Positions 34,833 through 42,607 of a stretch of DNA of 64,000 nucleotides are shown one piece after another. Below the pieces are notes generated by a model, which saw only the letters and a list, made by a program, of their open reading frames with translations, was not told the origin of the DNA and searched no databases. Location of the stretch: assembly GCA_016705575.1 (NCBI GenBank), contig JADIXX010000001.1, positions 806,001 to 870,000 of the forward strand, read 5' to 3'. How positions within the stretch are numbered: the stretch's first letter is position 1; each line of letters opens with the position of its first letter. The stretch comes from Candidatus Aalborgicola defluviihabitans. Lineage in GTDB: Bacteria > Pseudomonadota > Gammaproteobacteria > Burkholderiales > Burkholderiaceae_C. A program made the translations under genes and the position numbers.

Positions 34833-35350
34833 ACCAGCGCTTTGTCGGAAACCACGATGCCATCCTCGTCTGCATAGAGCCAATCACCAGGCCGCACCCA
34901 CACGCCCTGTATTTGTACGGCCACATCGGCCTGCCCCTGGTTGCGCTTCTCCGTGGGCATTGGTATGGCTGCCAGAGCGCGAATGCCCACGACCTGCTGT
35001 GCCAGCTCAGCCGTGTCACGCACACAACCATCGATCACCACACCAGCCCAACCATTGCGGGCTGCGGCGGCCCCCAGGTTTCCGCCCAGCAGCGCTTTGC
35101 GCAAAGAGGCGCCGCCATCGACCACCAGGACTTTGGCCACGCGACCTTCGGCGGTTTCGATGTACCCAACGGAATCCACCGCAGCCTTCACCAACGTGTT
35201 GTCCTCAAAACACCTGACAGTGACCACCGGGCCCGCAAATTTTTTAACCCCACCGAAGTCCCGAAACACCGGGGGTAACACCCGAAAGTCCCCACTGAAA
35301 TCACTTTTGTGGGCATCACACAAATCACAGCTTGCATACTCTTGGGCCAT
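34829..35350 (-). CDS. rraA: RraA family protein (HMG aldolase / RNase E inhibitor-like)
   Basis: A 173-residue RraA-fold protein. GGNLGAAAARNGWAGVVIDG and CVRD carry the residues used for metal and pyruvate/oxaloacetate binding in 4-hydroxy-4-methyl-2-oxoglutarate aldolases, and RPGDWLYADEDGIVV is conserved. The E. coli homologue inhibits RNase E; many others are class II aldolases or oxaloacetate decarboxylases, so the role here is not decided by sequence. An additional N-terminal CDLCDAH (Cys at 8 and 11) is present. A GGAGTG ribosome binding site precedes ATG 35350. Confidence 0.82.
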   Translation of the reverse strand: MAQEYASCDLCDAHKSDFSGDFRVLPPVFRDFGGVKKFAGPVVTVRCFEDNTLVKAAVDSVGYIETAEGRVAKVLVVDGGASLRKALLGGNLGAAAARNGWAGVVIDGCVRDTAELAQQVVGIRALAAIPMPTEKRNQGQADVAVQIQGVWVRPGDWLYADEDGIVVSDKALV

Positions 35351-35526
35351 CGCTTGTCACTCCTTTTCCATGAATGTGCCTATTCTCCAATGGAAAAAAC
35401 AACATTTCCCTATGAAAAAACCATTTTTTCGCTGGATAGGGGGCTTTTTCTCCAGTAGCATCCGGGTACCAGCGAAGAAGCAGTTTTTTACTGGTGATTA
35501 ATCAACTTCAAGAAGGACAATCAATC

Positions 35527-35976
35527 ATGGCAACTGCAAAGAAAGCTCCGGCAAAAAAAGCAGCACCTGCAAAGGCAGCTGCACCGGCAAAGAAGGCTGC
35601 TCCCGCTAAAAAGGCTGCAGCTCCCGCGAAAAAGGTAGCCGCCAAGGCACCTGCAAAGAAGGCCGCTCCTGCAAAGAAGGCCGCTCCTGCAAAAAAAGTC
35701 GCTGCGAAAAAGGCTCCCGCCAAGAAGCGCACCGTCAACGCTGCTTTCATGAAGGCACTGACGCCCAGCGCGGCATTGGCATCCATCGTCGGCAACAGCC
35801 CACTGCCCCGCACCGAAGTGGTGAAGCAGCTGTGGGTTTACATCAAGAAGCACAAACTGCAAGACGCCGTCAACAAGCGCATGATCAATGCGGACGCCAA
35901 GCTGAAGGAAGTATTCGGCAAGATGCAAGTGTCCATGTTCGAGATGGCTGGCCTGATCGGCAAGCACCTCAAATAA
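35527..35976 (+). CDS. histone H1-like / SWIB domain fusion protein
   Basis: A 149-residue nucleoid-type protein. Residues 2-73 are almost entirely Ala, Lys and Pro in repeated AAPAKK units, like the C-terminal tails of histone H1. Residues about 76-149 form a SWIB/MDM2 domain (LTPSAALASIVG, TEVVKQLWVYIKKHKLQD, FGKMQVSMFEMAGLIGKHL). This combination is known from Chlamydia and several beta-proteobacteria and is presumed to bind DNA. AAGAAGGAC is the ribosome binding site. The 176-bp upstream gap is rich in A- and T-tracts and is probably its promoter; a strong terminator follows, so it is monocistronic. Confidence 0.88.
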   Translation: MATAKKAPAKKAAPAKAAAPAKKAAPAKKAAAPAKKVAAKAPAKKAAPAKKAAPAKKVAAKKAPAKKRTVNAAFMKALTPSAALASIVGNSPLPRTEVVKQLWVYIKKHKLQDAVNKRMINADAKLKEVFGKMQVSMFEMAGLIGKHLK

Positions 35977-36000
35977 TCGGCTCATTTGCCATTTTCCAAA

Positions 36001-36027
36001 AAGGCCGACGCATTCGGCCTTTTTTTA
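36001..36027 (+). terminator. intrinsic terminator after the SWIB gene
   Basis: AAGGCCGA and TCGGCCTT make a perfect 8-bp stem with a 5-base loop, followed by a T-run through 36027. Confidence 0.9.
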
Positions 36028-36188
36028 TGCAAATCGCGGTGTTGAACGACGCTCGGTTGAATCCCCTCAACTAAGTAGAAACCCCTGTTTCGCAAGCAAA
36101 TTCTGGTGATTTTGCAGCGTTAGAATGCGGGGCCTTTTGCGCCAGTACGGTGCAATTCTTCAGTTCAACATCCCCACCCAACCAACCC

Positions 36189-37199
36189 ATGCTGCGCTTT
36201 TTGTTCACGCGCTTGAGCCTGATCATTCCGACCTTTTTCGGCATGACGCTGTTGGCGTTTTTTCTTATCCGCCTGGTTCCTGGCGACCCCATTGAAACGT
36301 TGGCCGGCGAGCGTGGTATTGATGCCGCCCGCCATGCCGCACTGCTCACAGAATATGGTCTGGACAAGCCCGTTTTGGTGCAATACGGCATCTACATTGG
36401 CAAGGTTCTGCATGGTGATCTGGGCAAATCCATCATCACGCAAGCCCCGGTACTCAGTGAGTTCAGTTCACTGTTTCCGGCCACCATTGAGTTGGCCGTA
36501 TGCGCGATTCTGTTTGCACTGATCATCGGTATTCCGGCAGGAATCATCGCCGCAGTCAAACGCAATTCGATACTGGACCACGGGGTCATGGGGGTTTCGC
36601 TCACTGGCTACTCCATGCCTATCTTCTGGTGGGGCCTGTTGCTCATTCTGCTGTTCTCGGTGCAACTCGACCTGACGCCGGTATCCGGCCGTATTGCCGT
36701 GCAGTACTTCATCGAACCGGTGACGGGGTTCCTGCTGATCGACACGTTGCTGGCACATGACACCGGCGCCTTCTGGTCGGCGGCCTCCCACTTGATTCTT
36801 CCCATGATTGTTTTAGGCACCAACCCGTTGGCGGTGATTGCGCGCATGACCCGCTCGGCCATGTTGGAGGTGCTGGGTGAAGACTACATCCGCACCGCGC
36901 GGGCCAAAGGGCTGTCGGGCTTTCGCATCGTGGCCATACACGCCCTGCGCAATGCGCTGATCCCGGTAATCACTGTCATCGGCCTGCAAGTGGGCGTGCT
37001 ATTCACTGGCGCCATACTGACCGAAACCATTTTTTCCTGGCCCGGCGTTGGCAAGTGGCTGATTGAAGCGATAAGCCGGCGAGATTACCCGGTCTTGCAG
37101 GGCGGCATGCTACTGCTGGGCGCCGTGGTCATGGCTGTCAACCTGCTGGTGGACCTGGCCTATGGAATCATCAACCCGCGCATCAGGCACCAGAAATGA
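36189..37199 (+). CDS. dppB: dipeptide ABC transporter permease DppB
   Basis: A 336-residue permease of the DppB/OppB family with six helices. LVPGDPIETLAGERG follows TM1 and the EAA-like loop is GEDYIRTARAKGLSGFRIV; ETIFSWPGVGKWLIEAI is the usual C-terminal signature. E. coli DppB is 339 residues. ATG 36189 was chosen over 36150. It opens a dppBCDFA operon in which, unlike in E. coli, the binding protein gene comes last. The 160-bp gap upstream, after the SWIB terminator, should contain the promoter, but no clear -35/-10 pair was found. Confidence 0.9.
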   Translation: MLRFLFTRLSLIIPTFFGMTLLAFFLIRLVPGDPIETLAGERGIDAARHAALLTEYGLDKPVLVQYGIYIGKVLHGDLGKSIITQAPVLSEFSSLFPATIELAVCAILFALIIGIPAGIIAAVKRNSILDHGVMGVSLTGYSMPIFWWGLLLILLFSVQLDLTPVSGRIAVQYFIEPVTGFLLIDTLLAHDTGAFWSAASHLILPMIVLGTNPLAVIARMTRSAMLEVLGEDYIRTARAKGLSGFRIVAIHALRNALIPVITVIGLQVGVLFTGAILTETIFSWPGVGKWLIEAISRRDYPVLQGGMLLLGAVVMAVNLLVDLAYGIINPRIRHQK

Positions 37200-38098
37200 G
37201 CAGTACCACCGCCATCGAATCGCCCACCTCAGCGGCGCCGTTGCACCCGCTGAAAGACTTTTGGCGCTACTTCAGCGCCAGCCGTGGCGCCGTGTTGGGT
37301 CTGTTCATCGTGATCACGGTCCTGCTGCTGGCTGCATTTGCGCCCGTCATCGCCCCCTACAACCCGGACTTGACCGACACCACCGTATCGCTGGTCCCGC
37401 CCGCTTGGCAGGCAGGTGGCTCCAGTGCACACTGGTTGGGCACCGACGCCATCGGGCGCGACATCCTCTCACGTCTGATCCACGGTGCACGTCTGTCATT
37501 GACCATCGGCGTTGCCGTGGTCGCCATTTCGGTGGTCATTGGTACGGTGTTAGGCCTCTTGGCCGGTTACTTCCGCGGTGTGTTTGAAATTGCCGTGATG
37601 CGCTTGATGGACATCATCCTGACATTGCCCAGCCTGTTGCTGGCCATCGTCATCGTTGCCATTCTTGGGCCGGGCCTGATGAACGCCATGCTGGCAGTGG
37701 CCATTGTGGTGCTGCCGCATTACGTACGCATCACGCGGGCAGCAGTCATTGCGGAAACCTCACGTGACTATGTCACCGCAGCACGCATGGGCGGTGCAGG
37801 CCACTGGCGCATCATGTTCAGCGAGGTGCTGCCCAACTGCACCGCCCCGTTGATCGTGCAGGCATCGCTGGGTATTTCTTCCGCAATACTGGATGCAGCC
37901 GCCTTGGGTTTTTTAGGTCTGGGTGCACAACCACCGTCACCCGAGTGGGGCACCATGCTGGCCGACGCCCGTGAATTCGTCCTGCGCGCCTGGTGGGTCG
38001 TAACCTTTCCGGGGCTGGCCATTCTCATCACGGTCCTGGCATTCAACCTTCTGGGCGACGGCCTGCGCGATGCGCTGGACCCCAAGCTAAAGCGCTAA
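37196..38098 (+). CDS. dppC: dipeptide ABC transporter permease DppC
   Basis: A 300-residue permease with an N-terminal OppC-type extension, GAVLGLFIVI in TM1, the HWLGTDAIGRDILSRLIHGAR motif of the DppC/OppC group, and an EAA loop (TSRDYVTAARMGGAGHWRI). It overlaps dppB by ATGA, so translation is coupled, and pairs with DppB as the channel. It ends 43 bases before dppD; those bases (about 38098-38121) hold a fragment resembling one end of the dispersed repeat, too short to call. Confidence 0.9.
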   Translation: MSSTTAIESPTSAAPLHPLKDFWRYFSASRGAVLGLFIVITVLLLAAFAPVIAPYNPDLTDTTVSLVPPAWQAGGSSAHWLGTDAIGRDILSRLIHGARLSLTIGVAVVAISVVIGTVLGLLAGYFRGVFEIAVMRLMDIILTLPSLLLAIVIVAILGPGLMNAMLAVAIVVLPHYVRITRAAVIAETSRDYVTAARMGGAGHWRIMFSEVLPNCTAPLIVQASLGISSAILDAAALGFLGLGAQPPSPEWGTMLADAREFVLRAWWVVTFPGLAILITVLAFNLLGDGLRDALDPKLKR

Positions 38099-38141
38099 AC
38101 ACTAGCTAATCAATAGCTAAACCATACGACAGCAACACACT

Positions 38142-39140
38142 ATGGCCTTGCTAGAAATTGAAAACCTGTCGGTGGAATTTCCATCGCACAACGCCACCAT
38201 GCACGCAGTTGATGGCGTAAGCCTGTCGATTGACACCGGCGAGGTGCTGGGCATTGTGGGCGAATCCGGCTCCGGCAAAAGCGTCACCATGATGGCCCTG
38301 ATGGGACTGGTCGCCTACCCCGGACGCGTCAAGGCAGACAAACTGCGCTTTGACGGACACGATCTGCTCACGCTGTCCGCCCGGGAGCGCCGCCAACTCA
38401 CGGGCAAAGACTTGTCCATGATTTTTCAGGACCCCACCACCAGCCTGAATCCCTGCTTCACCGTGGGCTTTCAGATGGCCGAGACACTCAAATTGCACAT
38501 GGGTTTGAACAAGGCCGCGGCTCGCAAGCGTTCGATCGAATTGCTGGAACAGGTAGGTATCCCCGCGCCTGAGAGCCGCTTGAGCGCCTACCCGCACCAA
38601 CTCTCCGGCGGCATGAGCCAGCGCGTGATGATTGCCATGGCCATTGCATGTAACCCAAAATTGCTAATCGCCGACGAGCCCACCACCGCGCTGGACGTAA
38701 CCATCCAGGCCCAGATTCTGGACCTGCTGCGCAGCCTGCAAAAGGACCGGGGTATGGCTCTGGTGCTGATCACCCACAACATGGGCGTGGTCAGTGAAAT
38801 GGCCGAGCGCGTGGCTGTTATGTACGCCGGCCAGATCATGGAAGAGAGAGGCTCCGACACACTGTTCACGCAACCGCAACACCCCTACACCGAAGCCCTG
38901 ATGGCCGCCCTGCCCGAGCGCAACGACGGGCACTCACGCCTGGCCACCATTCCCGGCATGGTGCCGGGCCTGTTTGACCGGCCCACAGGCTGCCTGTTTG
39001 CCCCGCGCTGCAGCTATGTCGATGACATCGAGTGTCAAAAACGCCCCGCACTGCGTGGTTGGAAAGACGGCACTGTGCGCTGCCACTTTCCCTTGGGAGA
39101 GACCCACAACCAGACCTCCACCCCAGAGGTATCCGCATGA
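38142..39140 (+). CDS. dppD: dipeptide ABC transporter ATPase DppD
   Basis: A 332-residue oligopeptide-type ATPase. Walker A GESGSGKSV, signature LSGGMSQR, Walker B LLIADEP and the H-loop ITHNM are intact. The C-terminal oligopeptide/dipeptide extension contains the Cys cluster CLFAPRCSYVDDIEC, which binds an iron-sulfur cluster in related proteins. It overlaps dppF by ATGA and works as a heterodimer with DppF. Confidence 0.92.
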   Translation: MALLEIENLSVEFPSHNATMHAVDGVSLSIDTGEVLGIVGESGSGKSVTMMALMGLVAYPGRVKADKLRFDGHDLLTLSARERRQLTGKDLSMIFQDPTTSLNPCFTVGFQMAETLKLHMGLNKAAARKRSIELLEQVGIPAPESRLSAYPHQLSGGMSQRVMIAMAIACNPKLLIADEPTTALDVTIQAQILDLLRSLQKDRGMALVLITHNMGVVSEMAERVAVMYAGQIMEERGSDTLFTQPQHPYTEALMAALPERNDGHSRLATIPGMVPGLFDRPTGCLFAPRCSYVDDIECQKRPALRGWKDGTVRCHFPLGETHNQTSTPEVSA

Positions 39141-40168
39141 GTCAAGCCTCCACACTCGATATGTCTGCTGCACCCGGCACGACCGTTGTTCGTGCAGACA
39201 GGCTGCGCCACGTCTACACCATCAAAAAAGGGATGTTGCGCAAGCCCGATCAACTGCAAGCCGTCAGCGGTGTTTCGTTTTCTGTGCAGGCCGGCAAAAC
39301 GCTGGCTATTGTGGGCGAATCGGGCTGTGGCAAGTCCACTCTGGCCCGTATGGTCGCGCTGATCGAGTCCCCCTCTGCAGGCAGTCTTCAATTGAGCGGC
39401 ATCGATGTGATGAATGCCTCGGCACAAGACAAACGTGCCCTGCGCCAGAAAGTGCAACTGGTGTTTCAGAACCCCTATGGTTCACTCAACCCACGCAAGC
39501 GCATCGGCCAGATTCTGGAAGCACCGCTGGAGATCAACACCGACCTTAACGCCAACCAACGCGCGGAAAAGGCCCGCTCCATGCTGGCACTGGTTGGGTT
39601 GCGCCCCGAACATTACGACCGCTACCCCCACATGTTCTCCGGCGGTCAGCGCCAGCGCATTGCCATTGCGCGGGCGCTGATGCTCAACCCCGCGCTGGTT
39701 GTGGCTGACGAGCCTGTTTCGGCACTGGACGTTTCCATCCAGGCTCAGGTATTGAACCTGCTGGCCGACCTGCAGCGCGGCTTGGGGTTGGCCTACTTGT
39801 TCATTTCACACGACTTGGGCGTGGTGCGTCACATTGCCCATGACGTGCTGGTCATGTACCTGGGCCATACCGTGGAGCATGGCGAAAAGAACGTCATTTT
39901 CACCCGCCCCTTGCACCCCTACACACAGGCCCTGCTCGGCTCCACGCCCGGACTGGCCGGTAGCGGCCCAGCGCGCCAGCGTACGGTGCTCAAGGGCGAG
40001 CTGCCGTCTCCACTCAACCCGCCAGTGGGCTGCGTGTTTTCTACGCGCTGTCCGTACGCCACGGACCAGTGCCGTCGGGAGCGTCCACAACTGGAAGAAC
40101 TGCACGGCCGCAAAGTAGCCTGTTTTGAAGCGGAACGCCTGTCAGCACCTTCTACAAAAGGTCAATAA
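39137..40168 (+). CDS. dppF: dipeptide ABC transporter ATPase DppF
   Basis: A 343-residue ATPase partner of DppD. Walker A GESGCGKST, signature FSGGQRQR, Walker B VVADEP and ISHDLG are present, with a C-terminal CVFSTRCPYATDQC Cys cluster. The start at 39137 overlaps the dppD stop. It is followed by a 132-bp gap with three successive hairpins before dppA. Confidence 0.92.
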   Translation: MSQASTLDMSAAPGTTVVRADRLRHVYTIKKGMLRKPDQLQAVSGVSFSVQAGKTLAIVGESGCGKSTLARMVALIESPSAGSLQLSGIDVMNASAQDKRALRQKVQLVFQNPYGSLNPRKRIGQILEAPLEINTDLNANQRAEKARSMLALVGLRPEHYDRYPHMFSGGQRQRIAIARALMLNPALVVADEPVSALDVSIQAQVLNLLADLQRGLGLAYLFISHDLGVVRHIAHDVLVMYLGHTVEHGEKNVIFTRPLHPYTQALLGSTPGLAGSGPARQRTVLKGELPSPLNPPVGCVFSTRCPYATDQCRRERPQLEELHGRKVACFEAERLSAPSTKGQ

Positions 40169-40226
40169 CCCGGGTAAGAACCCCAATACAAAACACGTTT
40201 GCTTCGCGTAATATGTCCGTTCGGTG

Positions 40227-40287
40227 ATTCGGCCACAAGCCGGATTCTCATGTAGTGAGAGGGGCACCCGACGCCCCTTCATTTTTT
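40227..40287 (+). promoter_or_regulatory. three-hairpin leader before dppA
   Basis: Three adjacent stems are visible: 40227-40245 (7 bp, loop CACAA), 40246-40260 (TCTCA/TGAGA, loop TGTAG) and 40261-40277 (GGGGC/GCCCC, 7-base loop), the last followed by seven Ts at 40282-40288. The T-run directly abuts the dppA ribosome binding site GGAG (40289-40292). The last stem is a terminator by form, but any promoter for dppA must lie before it, so it should attenuate, protect or insulate dppA mRNA. Confidence 0.6.
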
Positions 40288-40300
40288 TGGAGTGTTTTTG

Positions 40301-41920
40301 ATGTCCCTTTCCCACGCGCGCCTGCGTCCGACCAAAATCGCAGCGCTATGCGCCATTGCACTGCCTGCCCTGCTGGCCCTGACTCCCGCGGCTGCCAAGA
40401 CGCTGGTGTACTGTTCTGAAGGCAGCCCCGAGAACTTTGCCCCCAGCATTAACACCACCGGCACTTCGTTTGATGCCACCGAACAAATCTACGACAACAT
40501 CGTCAAGTTCGAACGCGGCGGTACCCAGGTCGAGCCGGGTCTGGCAGAAAAGTGGAGCATTTCCAAAGACGGTTTGGAATACACATTCAACCTGCGCAAG
40601 GGCGTGAAATGGCATTCCAACAAAAACTTCAAGCCCTCGCGCGATTTCAACGCCGATGACTTCCTGTTTTCTATAGAACGCCAGTGGAACGAGAGCGACC
40701 CTTACTTCAAGGTCACCAGCTCCAACCACTCTTACTTCAACGACATGGGCATGCCCAAGTTGCTCAAGTCCATCGAGAAGATCGATGACTACACGGTCAA
40801 GATCACCCTGAAAAAGCCCGAGGCCCCTTTCCTGTCCAACCTGGCCATGCAGTTCGCCGGCATTCAGTCCAAGGAATACGCCATTGCCATGCTGAAGGCC
40901 GGTACCCCCGAGAAGATCGACCAGGAGCCCCTGGGCACCGGCCCCTTCATGCTGGTGCAGTACCAAAAAGACGCCATCATCCGTTACAAGGCCTTCCCCC
41001 AATACTGGAAAGGCAAGGCCAAAATTGACGACCTGATCTTCTCCATCACGCCCGACGCATCGGTACGTTGGGCCAAGCTGCAAAAGGGCGAGTGCCATGT
41101 CATGCCCTACCCCAACCCGGCTGACCTGGATGCCATGCACAAGGACGCCAACATCCAGATCCTGGAACAACCTGGCCTGAACATCGGCTACCTGGCCTAC
41201 AACACCACTAAGAAGCCGTTTGACGACGTGCGCGTGCGCAAAGCCATCAATATGGCCATCGACAAGAAGGCCATCGTCTCGGCGGTGTACCTCTCCACCG
41301 GTATTCCTGCCATCAATCCGATTCCACCCACCCAGTGGTCGTACAACAAGTCCATCAAGGACGATCCTTTTGATCCAGTAGCTGCCAAGAAGGCACTGGC
41401 TGCCGCTGGCTACCCCAACGGCTTCACTACTGATCTGTGGGCCATGCCCGTGCAACGTCCGTACAACCCCAATGCCAAGCGCATTGCCGAGCTGATGCAG
41501 GCCGACTTGGCCAAGATTGGCGTCAAGGCTGAGATCAAGAGCTTTGAGTGGGGCGAGTACCGCAAGCGCATGCAAAACGGCGAACACCAGATGGGCATGA
41601 TGGGTTGGACCGGCGACAACGGGGACCCAGACAACTTTCTCAGCACCTTGCTCGGTTGCGACTCTGCCAAGACAAATGGCTCCAACGTGGCCAAGTTCTG
41701 CTACCAGCCGTTTGAGGACTTGGTGCAAAAAGCCAAAGTGGTGTCCAACGTTGCCGAGCGCACCAAACTCTACGAACAGGCCCAGGTCATCTTCAAGGAA
41801 CAGGCTCCCTGGTTCACCATCGCCCACGCGGTGCAGCTCAAGCCCATTCGCAAGGAAGTGGTTGATTTCAAACTCAGCCCCTTCGGCCGCCACACCTTCT
41901 ATGGCGTGGATATGAAGTAA
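40301..41920 (+). CDS. dppA: dipeptide-binding protein DppA
   Basis: A 539-residue periplasmic binding protein (SBP family 5), delivering di- and tripeptides, and in some bacteria heme, to DppBCDF. The signal peptide ends after LTPAAA (about residue 32). KTLVYCSEGSPENFAPS begins the mature protein. ARG-type ligand pocket segments such as WTGDNGDPDNFL and the Cys pair (CDSAKTNGSNVAKFC) match E. coli DppA. The start was put at ATG 40301, with GGAG eight bases before it, rather than GTG 40292. A strong terminator follows, closing the operon. Confidence 0.92.
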   Translation: MSLSHARLRPTKIAALCAIALPALLALTPAAAKTLVYCSEGSPENFAPSINTTGTSFDATEQIYDNIVKFERGGTQVEPGLAEKWSISKDGLEYTFNLRKGVKWHSNKNFKPSRDFNADDFLFSIERQWNESDPYFKVTSSNHSYFNDMGMPKLLKSIEKIDDYTVKITLKKPEAPFLSNLAMQFAGIQSKEYAIAMLKAGTPEKIDQEPLGTGPFMLVQYQKDAIIRYKAFPQYWKGKAKIDDLIFSITPDASVRWAKLQKGECHVMPYPNPADLDAMHKDANIQILEQPGLNIGYLAYNTTKKPFDDVRVRKAINMAIDKKAIVSAVYLSTGIPAINPIPPTQWSYNKSIKDDPFDPVAAKKALAAAGYPNGFTTDLWAMPVQRPYNPNAKRIAELMQADLAKIGVKAEIKSFEWGEYRKRMQNGEHQMGMMGWTGDNGDPDNFLSTLLGCDSAKTNGSNVAKFCYQPFEDLVQKAKVVSNVAERTKLYEQAQVIFKEQAPWFTIAHAVQLKPIRKEVVDFKLSPFGRHTFYGVDMK

Positions 41921-41947
41921 GCATCAACGGGTTTCTCAAAAGGTTTT

Positions 41948-41975
41948 AAGGCCGGTTCGCACCGGCCTTTTTTTT
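41948..41975 (+). terminator. intrinsic terminator after dppA
   Basis: AAGGCCGGT and ACCGGCCTT form a perfect 9-bp stem with a TCGC loop followed by eight Ts. It ends the dpp operon and isolates the Fur-regulated operon downstream. Confidence 0.92.
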
Positions 41976-41992
41976 GCTCATTATTTTGTTGC

Positions 41993-42032
41993 AATGAGAA
42001 CGACTATCATTTACATTTGATAATAATTCTTA
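41993..42032 (+). promoter_or_regulatory. Fur box region upstream of ftrA
   Basis: TGAGAACGACTATCA (41995-42009) matches the 7-1-7 Fur inverted repeat (TGATAAT-N-ATTATCA) at most positions, and a second, weaker site TGATAATAATTCTTA begins at 42018. They lie 15-52 bases before the ftrA ATG in A/T-rich DNA after the dppA terminator. Iron repression by Fur is therefore expected. Confidence 0.75.
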
Positions 42033-42046
42033 TTAAGGAAAAAATA

Positions 42047-42604
42047 ATGCCCACTTTCGTCCGCAAACCCATATGCAAAACCGTTGCAGCATTTGGCCTC
42101 CTAGCCAGTGCAATGGCTGCCCAAGCCCTCGAATACCCCATCGGCACGCCGCAGCAGCGATTTGGCATGGAGATCGCTGCGGTTTACCTGCAACCGGTCG
42201 TCATGGAGCCCGACGGCATGATGCGCAAGGCAGAAGAATCTGACATTCACATTGAGGCCGACATCAAAGCCTTGGCCGGCAACCCCAACGGCTTCGAAGA
42301 AGGTGCCTGGGTGCCCTACCTGATGGTCAAGTTTGAGGTCACCAAAACCGGAACCACACAAAAGGTGGAGGGTGAGTTCATGCCCATGGTGGCCAACGAC
42401 GGCCCCCACTATGGCGACAACATCAAGCTCTTCGGCCCAGGAAAATACCACGTCAAGTACACCATCTTGCCGCCCAGCGAAAACAAGCACGCCCACTTTG
42501 GCCGCCACACCGACCGCCTGACCGGCGTGCGTCCCTGGTTCAAGCCTTTTGACGTCGAATACGACTTTAGCTTTGTCGGCATTGGCAAAAAGGGAGGTTA
42601 CTGA
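42047..42604 (+). CDS. ftrA: periplasmic iron-binding protein, P19/FtrA type
   Basis: A 185-residue periplasmic protein of the P19/Tp34/FetP/FtrA family; signal peptide cleaved after MAAQA (about residue 25). In relatives it forms a dimer that binds copper and iron with Met and His and hands ferrous iron to a cognate permease. Candidate ligands are visible in GMEIAAVYLQP, EFMPMVANDGPHYGDN and KHAHFGRHTD. AAGGAA precedes ATG 42047. It is first in an operon with a cupredoxin, an FTR1 permease and a polyferredoxin, the order of Bordetella ftrABCD apart from an inserted porin gene. Confidence 0.87.
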   Translation: MPTFVRKPICKTVAAFGLLASAMAAQALEYPIGTPQQRFGMEIAAVYLQPVVMEPDGMMRKAEESDIHIEADIKALAGNPNGFEEGAWVPYLMVKFEVTKTGTTQKVEGEFMPMVANDGPHYGDNIKLFGPGKYHVKYTILPPSENKHAHFGRHTDRLTGVRPWFKPFDVEYDFSFVGIGKKGGY

Positions 42605-42607
42605 GCC

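Noticed and set aside
38098..38121. Short ACTAGCTAATCAATAGCT segment between dppC and dppD as an eighth repeat copy
   Set aside because: Only one end of the element is similar and the other landmark is missing. At most it is a degraded remnant.
40346..41893. Long open frame of 515 codons on the minus strand
   Set aside because: It is the antisense of dppA, whose signal peptide, family motifs, ribosome binding site and terminator are clear. Such shadows are common in high-GC genes.
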